A stretch of DNA of 25,621 nucleotides from DAIMZM01 sp036733985 (GTDB lineage Bacteria; Bacillota; Dehalobacteriia; UBA4068). Below, piece after piece: positions 13,880-21,873 of this stretch. The notes under the pieces were generated by a model. It saw nothing but the letters and a program-made list of their open reading frames with translations, was not told the origin of the DNA and did no database searches. The translations under genes were made by a program, and so were the position numbers. Position 1 is the first letter of the stretch. Every line of letters starts with the position of its first letter. Location: the NCBI GenBank assembly GCA_036733985.1, contig DAIMZM010000025.1:1-25621 (forward strand). The letters are read 5' to 3'.

Positions 13880-15589
13880 TTATAGCATTTTACGCATTTT
13901 CAGCAGCACATGGAGCTGCAGTAACTTATCACAGTTGGTAAAATAACTGGGATCCAGAACCGTTTTAGCCTTTTGAATACGGTAGAGAACAGTGTTGGGG
14001 TGGATATCTAAAACCCTGGCCGTATTCTGCAGGCTGCCCTGGCAGTCCAAATAGGCTTCCAGCGTTTCCAGCAGGGAATTGTCCTTGTGATCGCTCACGT
14101 TAAACAGACGCACAATCTTTTCCAGTTCGTATAAATAATTATCCTGCAGCTCCTGGGGGCTTTTTGCCACCAGAATACTGTAAATGCCCATATCTTCATA
14201 GAAATAGGTGCGGTTGGGGCCGAAGATTTTTGCCCCGATTTTAATGGCCTTTTTAGCCTCTTCATAGCTTCTGGCCAAGGAGGACAGGGTGGCCTGCCTG
14301 GAACCGATACCGATGGTCACGGTAATGCCCTCGATTTTTCTGACCACCTCCTGTTGAATATGCCGGCACAGTGCGGCCAGCTCTTGATAATAGGTTTTGA
14401 CATTGCGCCGATTCGCGTCGCAAATGACGACAAAGCAGTCGCTGACCGGCAGGATGGTGGTTTTGGCATGCAGCTTGGCGAAGCTCCACTTAATGATCCG
14501 GCCCAGATCGGTTTTGATCTTTTGAATATAGATCTCGCCTTTCTTTCTGTTCTTCAGGCAGTATTGCTCAAATTCGTCGATATCGATAACCGCCACATTG
14601 TAACGGCCGGCAGTGGACACGCCGAAATGATGGGCGCGGATATTGAGGGCATCCTCGGTTTCAAAGTTATCGTTCAGCAAATCGGTGAAGAAGGCCTGCA
14701 GCTGTTTTTCTTGGGATTCGCTGGCAGCCCGGGCCGTCATTTCGATCAAAGACCAAGCGGTTGCCGCATGATACAGCCCGTCCAGTTCCAAGCCGATATC
14801 CAGTTCATCCTCAACCCGCTCCGTTTGATCGCCGGTCATGATACAGCCCAAATAATCATGATTGAAAAACACTTTATAGAATGTCAGCTGATACAGCGCA
14901 TGATCTATCTCCAGTTCCCGGTGGAACAGATTCTCTTGATTTAAAGCAGGCGCTTTGGCCGCGGCCTGGCCGTATGTTTCCTCTCTTTCCCGTATCAGCG
15001 CGTCCACGACCCTTTGCCCCCAGGCCGCGTAAGGGCTATGAGCGATGATTTTATCCACTTCGTCAAAGATGGCCACCGGCTTTTTCAGGGTATTGGACAG
15101 CATTTGGACAATAGATTCCACCTTGCCGCCGGAGATGAGAATATTGGTCAGCGCCTTATTGATCTCCTGGGATCTGGCCAGCTGTACGGCCTGTTTGTTA
15201 AGAATATGCCCGTAGACGCAGCCCATGATCGTGGCATAGGCCACGTCCCGCTGCACGGTCAAAATAGGCAGTTCCCAGGCGTCGGCCTGGGAAATAATGG
15301 CCGGATCCAGCTCCGTCCGGGCTTTGGACCCGGGGTGAACGAGCACGGCGGCCGTATGGTGTTTATTGAAGGCGGCCAGCGCGGCCAGAATCTCCTCCGT
15401 GCAGCTGAACATATTCAGGGTGGACAGAATCAATTCACCGCCGCACAGCCAGCTAACCTGATCCCATTCCGCCAGTTCAAACACGCTGACAGACGTGATC
15501 ATGCGGTTGAGGCCTCCCCGGCCTCCCAGCAAGCTGACCTGGTATTCTCCCAAAACATATAGCGCTTCTTTGACCGTTATGCCTTTCAT
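13880..15589 (-). CDS. PucR-family transcriptional regulator
   Basis: 569 residues with the three-part PucR layout. The N-terminal PucR domain starts GITVKEALYVLGEYQVSLLGG and contains VFELAEWDQVSWLCGGELIL. A GGDEF-like middle domain lies around residues 300-450. The C-terminal HTH runs from about 500 (LEAYLDCQGSLQNTARVLDI, HPNTVLYRIQ). Members usually activate catabolic operons for purines, hydantoins or related amides in response to a small ligand bound by the N-terminal part. Start ATG 15589 follows AAGGGGG; TTG 15616 and ATG 15607 lack a site. It is the last gene of the minus-strand catabolic cluster, 54 bp after the epimerase, so it is a likely local regulator. Confidence 0.9.
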   Translation of the reverse strand: MKGITVKEALYVLGEYQVSLLGGRGGLNRMITSVSVFELAEWDQVSWLCGGELILSTLNMFSCTEEILAALAAFNKHHTAAVLVHPGSKARTELDPAIISQADAWELPILTVQRDVAYATIMGCVYGHILNKQAVQLARSQEINKALTNILISGGKVESIVQMLSNTLKKPVAIFDEVDKIIAHSPYAAWGQRVVDALIREREETYGQAAAKAPALNQENLFHRELEIDHALYQLTFYKVFFNHDYLGCIMTGDQTERVEDELDIGLELDGLYHAATAWSLIEMTARAASESQEKQLQAFFTDLLNDNFETEDALNIRAHHFGVSTAGRYNVAVIDIDEFEQYCLKNRKKGEIYIQKIKTDLGRIIKWSFAKLHAKTTILPVSDCFVVICDANRRNVKTYYQELAALCRHIQQEVVRKIEGITVTIGIGSRQATLSSLARSYEEAKKAIKIGAKIFGPNRTYFYEDMGIYSILVAKSPQELQDNYLYELEKIVRLFNVSDHKDNSLLETLEAYLDCQGSLQNTARVLDIHPNTVLYRIQKAKTVLDPSYFTNCDKLLQLHVLLKMRKML

Positions 15590-15643
15590 CTTTCCCCCTT
15601 GATCCATAATCTTCAACAGTGCGATATTTTGTGGTCAGAGGCG

Positions 15644-16648
15644 CTAAGTTGTTAATCCATATTTAAAAGGGTCGTTCTTATCAATAATGATATTTTGTAT
15701 GCCTGTGATATAGGCATTGCCAGTAATTTTAGGAATTATACCATTAAAGCCGTTTATTTGGCAAGTGCGCACCGCCTCGCCGATAAAGCGGGTGCCGTGA
15801 ATGCTTTCGTAAATAAATTTTTGTCCCAGACACAGCTGTTTTTGCGCATAGAGCAAGGCGATTTTTGCGCAGGTGCCGGTGCCGCAGGGCGAGCGGTCGT
15901 ATTGGGCGTTGCCGAAGATGACCACATTGCGGGCGTCAGCGCCCGGGGCGGGCTGATCGTCGTAGATCTCTACCAGATCAACGCTTTTAATATGGGGGAG
16001 CAGCGGATGCCGGATGCTGACCGAGCCGTTGACCCGGCCTAGGATCTCCATAGCCAGGGTTTTGATCTCCGCCAGGCAGCGTAGATCCACGCTGAGGCCC
16101 AAGTCGGCGGCATTGACCAGGGCAAAAAAGTTGCCGCCGAAGCAGATGTCCAGCCGCACGCTGCGGCCGCCGGTTAATGCCACCGCTACGCCGGTTTCAT
16201 AGACAAAGGCCGGCACGTTTTCAAAAGATACCTCACGAACGCTGCCCTGCTCCATTTTGGCAAAGGCGCGCACCAGGCCGGCCGGGGTTTCGATGAGATA
16301 AGGCTCCCCCTCCGGCTTGGGCCGGATCAGGCCGGTTTCCAGCATTACGGTGACGGAGCCGATGGTGCCGTGGCCGCACATGTTCACATAACCCTGGGCG
16401 TCCATAAAGATCACGCCCAGGTCGGCCCGGGCGTCGGTGGGCCGGGTCAGGATGGCGCCGAACATGTCCCTATGCCCCCGGGGCTCCTGCATCAAGCTGT
16501 TGCGCAGGTAATCCAGGTGTTCCTCAACATATTGCTTTTTTTCAGCCATGGTGGCGCCGTAAATATCCAGCAGGCCGCCGGTGATGATCCGGGTGGGTTC
16601 CCCCTGGGTATGGGAGTCGATCACATTAATAATCCGCTCGATGTTCAT
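15644..16648 (-). CDS. Proline racemase / hydroxyproline epimerase family enzyme
   Basis: 334 residues, the usual length. Both catalytic cysteines of the racemase/epimerase group are present: C91 in NMCGHGTIG and C255 in SPCGTGTCA. The N-terminal HTQGEPTRIITGG motif and the conserved GHRDMFGA are also present. Retaining both cysteines argues against the hydroxyproline dehydratase subgroup, which lacks the first. The enzyme interconverts L and D forms of a proline-like substrate in the cytosol. ATG 16648 is chosen because family members begin at this IDSHTQGEP region and a GGGGGA sequence is upstream; the longer in-frame start would overlap the racemase gene. It lies 29 bp after that racemase gene. 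True substrate unknown. Confidence 0.88.
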   Translation of the reverse strand: MNIERIINVIDSHTQGEPTRIITGGLLDIYGATMAEKKQYVEEHLDYLRNSLMQEPRGHRDMFGAILTRPTDARADLGVIFMDAQGYVNMCGHGTIGSVTVMLETGLIRPKPEGEPYLIETPAGLVRAFAKMEQGSVREVSFENVPAFVYETGVAVALTGGRSVRLDICFGGNFFALVNAADLGLSVDLRCLAEIKTLAMEILGRVNGSVSIRHPLLPHIKSVDLVEIYDDQPAPGADARNVVIFGNAQYDRSPCGTGTCAKIALLYAQKQLCLGQKFIYESIHGTRFIGEAVRTCQINGFNGIIPKITGNAYITGIQNIIIDKNDPFKYGLTT

Positions 16649-16677
16649 CTCAGATCCCCCGCTGGCGCAAGCCCCTA

Positions 16678-17448
16678 TTAGAAGAGGCCGGCCAGACCGT
16701 ATTTTTCCGTAATACCCCACTCCGTAATTTCCCGGGTCAAGGGCCCTTCCCAGCCGCCGATTTTACTGGCGTTCCAGCCGCAGGTATCCCGCAGCTCCGC
16801 CAGGTATTCCGCATATTTCAGCGGCGTGATGCAGGCGTCCAGCACCGGCAGGCCGAATTCCCGCTGCAACTCGCGGAAGAAGCCGAATTCCATGGTGCAG
16901 CCCAGCACGATCACCTCCGCCTTATTCTCCCGGATGGCCAGGGCCGCTTCCTCCCGCATCCGCTGCTTAGTAAACTCAGGATTGGCCTGGAAATCCAGCA
17001 CCCCCAGTTCCAGGCAGCGGAAAGAGGCCTGATCCTGCATACCGTAGCGGATGATGTTCCCACGCATCTGCGGGATCCACTTTTTGCGGCCGATGATAAC
17101 GGCGGTGTGATGACCCAGCGTGGCTGCCAGGCGCATACAGGCTTCGCAGGGAGCCGTCACCACCATGCGGCTGACGATTTCTCTGGCCGCGTCCAGAAAA
17201 GGGTCGTAGAAACAACCGATGACCGCGGCGTCATAGCCGTTGTTTTCCGCCTGTTTCACCAGGCTCAGCGTTTCCTGCCCCACCAGGGCCTCGTAGTAAC
17301 TATGCTCCAGATGATGGGGCGCCAGGGAGAGGCTGGCCACATCCACCCGCTCCGTTTGCGGGCCCTTCACTTCGTTAAGGAACCCTTCCATAGCTTCGTC
17401 CAGCGCCTTTCCCGTATAAGCCGGATTGATAAAGAGAATCCTCTTCAT
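16678..17448 (-). CDS. Asp/Glu/hydantoin racemase family protein
   Basis: 256 residues. It opens with MKRILFINPAYTGKALDEAM, the nucleophile-side strand of the hydantoin/aspartate racemase family. The paired catalytic cysteines are C79 (VIGCFYDPF) and C184 (VLGCTMEFG). Family members racemise 5-substituted hydantoins, aspartate or glutamate without cofactor by two-base proton transfer. AAGGGG is 8 nt upstream of ATG 17448. It sits beside hydantoinase-type genes, which favours a hydantoin-like substrate. A 110-bp AT-rich gap upstream may hold a promoter of its own. It is followed directly by a second, unrelated racemase gene. Confidence 0.88.
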   Translation of the reverse strand: MKRILFINPAYTGKALDEAMEGFLNEVKGPQTERVDVASLSLAPHHLEHSYYEALVGQETLSLVKQAENNGYDAAVIGCFYDPFLDAAREIVSRMVVTAPCEACMRLAATLGHHTAVIIGRKKWIPQMRGNIIRYGMQDQASFRCLELGVLDFQANPEFTKQRMREEAALAIRENKAEVIVLGCTMEFGFFRELQREFGLPVLDACITPLKYAEYLAELRDTCGWNASKIGGWEGPLTREITEWGITEKYGLAGLF

Positions 17449-17558
17449 GTCAACAACCCCTTTTTTGTATATAAAATATAAGCGTCGGAATCAGGTTTAA
17501 AGTTTTCCCGGCCCTTCTTTTACAAAAGAAGAAACAGCCGGCATTTAACAATATACAA
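17449..17558 (-). promoter_or_regulatory. AT-rich gap with hairpin and possible internal promoter
   Basis: On the minus strand CTTCTTTT-GT-AAAAGAAG forms an 8-bp stem, flanked by CCGGC and GCCGG that can pair outside it, soon after the M24 gene stop. About 40 nt further, TTATATTTTATATA gives -10-like sequences without a clear -35. The gap could reset transcription for the two racemases and the regulator. Evidence is moderate for the hairpin and weak for the promoter. Confidence 0.35.
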
Positions 17559-18665
17559 TTATGATCGCAGCATGTCGTAGCTGGCCTGGGTCAGTTTTTC
17601 GTAGCCCTCCGCCGTCACCAGGACCATGTCCTCGGTGCGGGCCGCGCCCACGCCGGGCAGATAAATACCCGGCTCCACCGTGACTACCATGCTTTCCTGG
17701 AGTATGGTGTCTGTTTCCTGGTTGAGGATGGGCATTTCATGGATACTGATGCCCAGGCCGTGACCGGTAATGTGGGGGAAATAGTCGCCAAAGCCCTGGC
17801 CGGCAATATAATCCCGGGCGATTTGATCGATGGACTTGGCCGTCACGCCGGGCTTAATGGCCGCCATGGCGGTTTGCTGCGCGGTGAAGGCCACTTGACA
17901 GATTTCCAGCTGACGGCTGTTGAGGCCGCCCAGGCTGAGGGTGCGGGTCAGGTCGGAGCAATAGCCCCGATACACCGCGCCCATATCGAAGATGCATAAT
18001 TCGCCTTTTTGCAAGGCTTTGGTGGAGGGAAAGCGCTGGGGCAGCCAGGCGTTGGCCCCGGACATCCAGAAGGGGTCGAAGGACGCGCCCTCCGCGCCAG
18101 ATTTTTCAAAGATGTAGCGGGCGTACCCGGCCAGCTCCGCCTCGGTAATACCGGGCTGCATCATCTCGTAGCAGGCCTGCATGGCGGTATCGGCGATCAG
18201 GGCGGCTTTGCGGAGCAGCGCGATTTCCGCGGGGGTTTTCACCGCCCGCATGGCGAACAGCTCCCGGTCGATGGGGATCAGTTCCGCCGCGAACACCTCC
18301 TGTAAAAAGCGCAGCTTATGATAGGTGATGGTATCGGCCTCGATGCCGATCCTTTTGACCTGGGACGGCGGCAGGATTTTCGCCAGCGGGCTCAGGTAAT
18401 TAGGCGTATCTTCGGGAAAGATGAGCAACTGCCGGATCCAGCAGCTTTCTTGGGCGCGGCGATAATCCAGGGGCGGAACGATATAGAAAAGGTCCCCCTT
18501 CCCGGTCACAACCAAAATGGATTCGGTGGCGGTATTCATGCGGAAGTCGGTGAAGAAGCGGATATGGCCCGGGTTGAACAACACCGCCAGGTCAATCTCC
18601 CGTTCCTCCAGCTGATCCGTTAGTTTGCGGACCCGCTCCGCCAATTCCCATGTGAACGTATCCAT
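17559..18665 (-). CDS. M24-family protein (Xaa-Pro aminopeptidase/creatinase-like)
   Basis: 368 residues. A creatinase-type N-terminal domain (about 10-140) is followed by a pita-bread catalytic domain. The five dimetal ligands are all present: D227 (FDMGA), D238 (YCSDLTRT), H302 (ITGHGLG), E331 (TVEPGIY) and E345 (ARTEDMV). The usual histidine of the SGxNxxxPH loop is Gln here (SGANAWLPQ, Q210). Known members cleave Xaa-Pro bonds, or hydrolyse creatine without metal in creatinase. AAAGGAG is 5 nt upstream of the start. In this cluster it may hydrolyse a ring-opened amide or an imino-peptide; this is inference. Confidence 0.88.
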   Translation of the reverse strand: MDTFTWELAERVRKLTDQLEEREIDLAVLFNPGHIRFFTDFRMNTATESILVVTGKGDLFYIVPPLDYRRAQESCWIRQLLIFPEDTPNYLSPLAKILPPSQVKRIGIEADTITYHKLRFLQEVFAAELIPIDRELFAMRAVKTPAEIALLRKAALIADTAMQACYEMMQPGITEAELAGYARYIFEKSGAEGASFDPFWMSGANAWLPQRFPSTKALQKGELCIFDMGAVYRGYCSDLTRTLSLGGLNSRQLEICQVAFTAQQTAMAAIKPGVTAKSIDQIARDYIAGQGFGDYFPHITGHGLGISIHEMPILNQETDTILQESMVVTVEPGIYLPGVGAARTEDMVLVTAEGYEKLTQASYDMLRS

Positions 18666-18692
18666 AGCAACTCCTTTAAGATAATGGTGACG

Positions 18693-18719
18693 CAGGGGAA
18701 CCGGCGGGCGGCTCCCCTG
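18693..18719. other. Intercistronic GC-rich hairpin
   Basis: CAGGGGA (18693-18699) and TCCCCTG (18713-18719) pair, with CCG/CGG inside after one mismatch. It occupies the 68-bp gap between the 91-aa gene and the M24 gene and lacks a T run. It may stabilise or partly terminate the message. Confidence 0.55.
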
Positions 18720-18733
18720 TCCGGCCAGGCGGG

Positions 18734-19009
18734 CTACAGCAACACACTCAGGCTGTTATCCAAATCCGGATTGATGAGGAAGATTTTCTTCGGCACCCGG
18801 GACTCGATATTGGACGACGCCTGGCTGGTTAAGGAGAGCACGATCATGGCCTCCTCCAGCTCGGCCAGGATGGCGTCCAGCTCGTCCCCGGAAAGCTGCA
18901 GGTCCTTGAAGGCGTCCTTCTTTTCAGCGTAGGGATGTTCGTAAACAGCTTGAATCACACCGCGGTAGGCAGGTCCTTTGGCAAGGAAGGCTCGGCATTG
19001 GTCCAGCAT
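18734..19009 (-). CDS. 91-aa protein of unknown function
   Basis: 91 residues starting MLDQCRAFLAKGPAYRGVIQ. I do not recognise it. The centre looks helical (LSGDELDAILAELEEAMIVL) and is followed by a strand-turn-strand-like stretch (SRVPKKIFLIN), which would fit a small winged-helix fold, but no motif proves this. There is no signal peptide or membrane segment. Expression is well supported: AGGAGG is 7 nt upstream of ATG 19009, and the TAG stop of the DUF917 gene lies directly at that site, so translation is probably coupled. It may be an accessory subunit or small regulator for the hydantoinase-like enzymes. Confidence 0.75.
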   Translation of the reverse strand: MLDQCRAFLAKGPAYRGVIQAVYEHPYAEKKDAFKDLQLSGDELDAILAELEEAMIVLSLTSQASSNIESRVPKKIFLINPDLDNSLSVLL

Positions 19010-19020
19010 GGTCTGACCTC

Positions 19021-20175
19021 CTATTCGTTAATATTTTCCACCGGAACATAGTCCAGATCATAACCAAAGCCCCGGGGCCCGAAGATCTCAATGCCTTTAG
19101 GCGTGCGCATCCTTTCATGGGCCGGGATCAGCACAATGGTGCCGCGGTAGCCGTACTTCATGATGTCGGAGCGGATGGGTTCGCCGGTATCCGTATCCAG
19201 GATGGCGATCAGGTCCGGTGGCAGGCATTTGACCACGCCGTCCACGCTGACGATCAGCCACTCATTCTGGAAATCCAAATGCGCGGTATGGCCCTTGTAG
19301 CCGTTGATGCCTTCCATCGTAATTTTGCCCATGGAGAAGCCCCGGTTGGCTTCGCTGCCAAAATCGCGGCTGATATCCACGATCTTGCCCTCGAATACAT
19401 CGTAGCAGGGTACGTCCCTGGTCTCTTTCAGCACCTTTTTCAGTTCGGCGATGGGGCGCAGATGCTCGCGGCGGGCTTTCATGACCGCCTTGCCTACTTC
19501 CCAGGCAATGGATTGGGAACCCAGCACAGAGGTTTCCTTCACCTGCCTCCCGCTTAAAGGGTAAATAGTCACCCAGGAAATGCCGCCGTAGGACATGGCC
19601 ACCTTGCGGCAGATATCCTCGGCCAGGGCGTCGTCCTCCTTGGTGTCGATGACCGTTACCGCGCCGCTATTGTCGGCGGACACGGCCGGGGTGGCGTTGG
19701 AGCCGTGGGTAGCCCAGGAGGTCATGTTCAGCTGCGGGAAAGCCCGGTTCATGCCGTCCGCGTCAATAATGGGCACGCCGTATTCCGCCGCGGCGGCATA
19801 GGCCAGGATGGAGTTGACGCCGCCGCATTCGATGGGGATGGTGGCCTCGATCCGGCGGCCGGTGTAGCATTGCAGGGTATCGATGGCAGTGGTCAGCACC
19901 AGCTCGCTGGGGGGTTTTTCCGTCAGTACCACCGGCGCGCCCAAGCAGCCCGGGGCAGTGACCATGATATCGTCCGGTACATATTTGGCGTCGATCATCA
20001 CCACTTCCTTGCCCCGCTCCAGCACCTTTTTGGCCCAGAGAAAGCCGATATCGGGATCGCCGCCGCCGCCGGTGGCCAGGATGGACGCGCCCAGGGTGAT
20101 CTCTTCCAGGGCGGTCAGATCGATGACCCGGTAGTCGTCAACATGCCATTTTTGCAGAATCTCATATACGCTCAT
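19021..20175 (-). CDS. DUF917 family protein (thiohydantoin desulfurase-like)
   Basis: 384 residues spanning the DUF917 family, whose domains are also named after S-methyl thiohydantoin desulfurase. Features include ITLGASILATGGGGDPDIG near residue 26, TAPGCLGAPVVL, IPIECGGVNSILAYAAAAEY and DADGMNRAFPQLNMTSWATH. The C-terminal domain contains FEGKIVDISRDFGSEANRGF. Family members are usually encoded beside hydantoinase/oxoprolinase A proteins and are thought to act on hydantoin-type rings or to form a complex with them. GAGGAGG is 8 nt upstream of ATG 20175, and the gene follows the hydantoinase gene by 28 bp. It is cytosolic. Catalytic residues are not assigned. Confidence 0.88.
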   Translation of the reverse strand: MSVYEILQKWHVDDYRVIDLTALEEITLGASILATGGGGDPDIGFLWAKKVLERGKEVVMIDAKYVPDDIMVTAPGCLGAPVVLTEKPPSELVLTTAIDTLQCYTGRRIEATIPIECGGVNSILAYAAAAEYGVPIIDADGMNRAFPQLNMTSWATHGSNATPAVSADNSGAVTVIDTKEDDALAEDICRKVAMSYGGISWVTIYPLSGRQVKETSVLGSQSIAWEVGKAVMKARREHLRPIAELKKVLKETRDVPCYDVFEGKIVDISRDFGSEANRGFSMGKITMEGINGYKGHTAHLDFQNEWLIVSVDGVVKCLPPDLIAILDTDTGEPIRSDIMKYGYRGTIVLIPAHERMRTPKGIEIFGPRGFGYDLDYVPVENINE

Positions 20176-20203
20176 CTATGCATCCTCCTCTTATTTTCGC
20201 CTA

Positions 20204-21802
20204 TTATTCAAAAGCCCGGCCTTTGACTCTGACGCGGATTTTCTCCCGCTTACCGGTCATATAGGCAAAGGGGATTTCTTCGATATCGATGACTTCCGCC
20301 GTCTGCGGCAGGCCGCCGGCCAAAGCCAGGTTTTCCTGGGCCTTGTTGACCACCTCCCGGATGGCTTTGTCCCGATCCTCGATTTCCAAATCCACCACGC
20401 CTTCCGCGTAAGCGCCGATCTCGGCAATGGTGGTACCCACGGCGCCGCCCACCTCGAAATGGGGCGGCTTGATGACTTCCGTGGTACCGGCGATATCTTG
20501 AAAAGGCACCACCATGGCGCCGCCGCCGATGAACACGGCCGGGATGGGCTCAGCGGTGGTTTTCATCTGGTCAATGACCCGCTCCACCGTGAGCTTGATT
20601 TCTTTATAAGCGTTATCCACCAGATCCGGGGACAGCTTCTCGATATTCTCCGGATGGGTAAGGAATTTGGTTTCAAAAATATCCAGCTTTTCGGTTAAGA
20701 TACCGCTGGCCACCGCGATATCGTGGGTGGTGAGGATGGGCCCGCCGAAGGAGCGGCCCAGGCGCACCAGGTTATGCCCCACGCTTTCCGGGCCCAGGGC
20801 CAGCACGTCGCTGCCCTTGCATTTGATCATGGTGCCGCCGCCCAAGGCGATGGAGAGCAGGTCGGGGCAGCGGATATTCGTTTTCACGCCGCCGATGTTG
20901 ACGGTGATGGAAGATTCCCGGGGGAAGCCGTTGACAATATAAGCCACGTCCGTCGAGGTGCCGCCCACGTCGACGACAACGCCGTTTTCAATTTTAGAGA
21001 GGAATACCGCCCCGCGCACGCTGGCCGCCGGTCCGGAAGCCACGGTGAAGATGGGGTAATTAACCGCGTAATCCGCCGCCATCACGCTGCCGTCGTTCTG
21101 CACGATGAACAAGGGAGCCATGACCCCGCGCTGTCTGGCCGCCTCTTTCAGGGCATTAACGGCCCGGCGCATCACATTGATCACGGCGGCGTTCAAGATG
21201 GTGGAATTCTCCCGCTCCAGGATGGAAATAGAGGCGATCTTATTGGAAAGCGTGATATGGACGGCGTCGCCCAGCACCTCCCGGACGATCCTTTCCGCCC
21301 GGTCCTCATGATCGGTGATCATGGGCGAGAAGACGCCGGTGATGGCTACGGAGTCGATCCTGCCCTTCATTTTGAGGCATCCCTGGCGGATAGCTTCTTC
21401 ATCCAGGGGGGCGACGTCCCTGCCGTTGTACTCGGAGCCGCCGCGGACAATAAAGACGTTCTCATGACCGCCGATGGCTTCAATCAGGTCTTCCGGCCAA
21501 TTGGTCAGGGGCGGGATGGCCGTGGTGGCCGGGGCGCCCAGGCGGAAGATCCCCACTTTGTTGAGGTTCTTTCTTTCAATAATGGCGTTGGTGGTATGGG
21601 TGGTGCCGAAGGACACCATCATGATCTGGGCCGGATCGACGCGGCTGTTGTTCAGCAGGATATTTAAGGCGTTGATAATCCCCGAGGTGACATCTTCCGT
21701 GGTCAGGGATTTTGTTTTAGCGACCACTTCGTCACCCTTAACCAGGACGCCGTCGGTAAAGGTGCCGCCGACGTCAAAACCCAACCGGTACATTTTGGTC
21801 AT
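20204..21802 (-). CDS. Hydantoinase/oxoprolinase family protein (HyuA-like, short form)
   Basis: 532 residues. The N-terminal hydantoinase domain starts with the phosphate-binding loop GFDVGGTFTDG (8-18), followed by KSLTTEDVTSGIINAL. The second, ASKHA-like half contains IENGVVVDVGGTSTDVAYIV. Related A subunits (about 680-720 residues) phosphorylate or hydrolyse hydantoins or 5-oxoproline with ATP and work with HyuB. This protein is about 150 residues shorter and no HyuB gene is in the window. The DUF917 gene 28 bp downstream seems to take the partner position. AGGAGG is 7 nt upstream of ATG 21802. Ring opening or activation of a cyclic amide is a reasonable but unproven role. Confidence 0.9.
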   Translation of the reverse strand: MTKMYRLGFDVGGTFTDGVLVKGDEVVAKTKSLTTEDVTSGIINALNILLNNSRVDPAQIMMVSFGTTHTTNAIIERKNLNKVGIFRLGAPATTAIPPLTNWPEDLIEAIGGHENVFIVRGGSEYNGRDVAPLDEEAIRQGCLKMKGRIDSVAITGVFSPMITDHEDRAERIVREVLGDAVHITLSNKIASISILERENSTILNAAVINVMRRAVNALKEAARQRGVMAPLFIVQNDGSVMAADYAVNYPIFTVASGPAASVRGAVFLSKIENGVVVDVGGTSTDVAYIVNGFPRESSITVNIGGVKTNIRCPDLLSIALGGGTMIKCKGSDVLALGPESVGHNLVRLGRSFGGPILTTHDIAVASGILTEKLDIFETKFLTHPENIEKLSPDLVDNAYKEIKLTVERVIDQMKTTAEPIPAVFIGGGAMVVPFQDIAGTTEVIKPPHFEVGGAVGTTIAEIGAYAEGVVDLEIEDRDKAIREVVNKAQENLALAGGLPQTAEVIDIEEIPFAYMTGKREKIRVRVKGRAFE

Positions 21803-21832
21803 GCTTCATCCTCCTAAATTTTGATTGACAGC

Positions 21833-21866
21833 GCCCGGCCAGGGTTGATCCAGCCCCCGGCCGGGC
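21833..21866. other. Intercistronic GC-rich hairpin after the permease gene
   Basis: GCCCGGCC (21833-21840) and GGCCGGGC (21859-21866) form an 8-bp stem with an 18-nt loop in the 71-bp gap between the permease and the hydantoinase-like gene. There is no T run. It probably tunes the ratio of permease to enzymes. Confidence 0.55.
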
Positions 21867-21873
21867 CAAGAGG

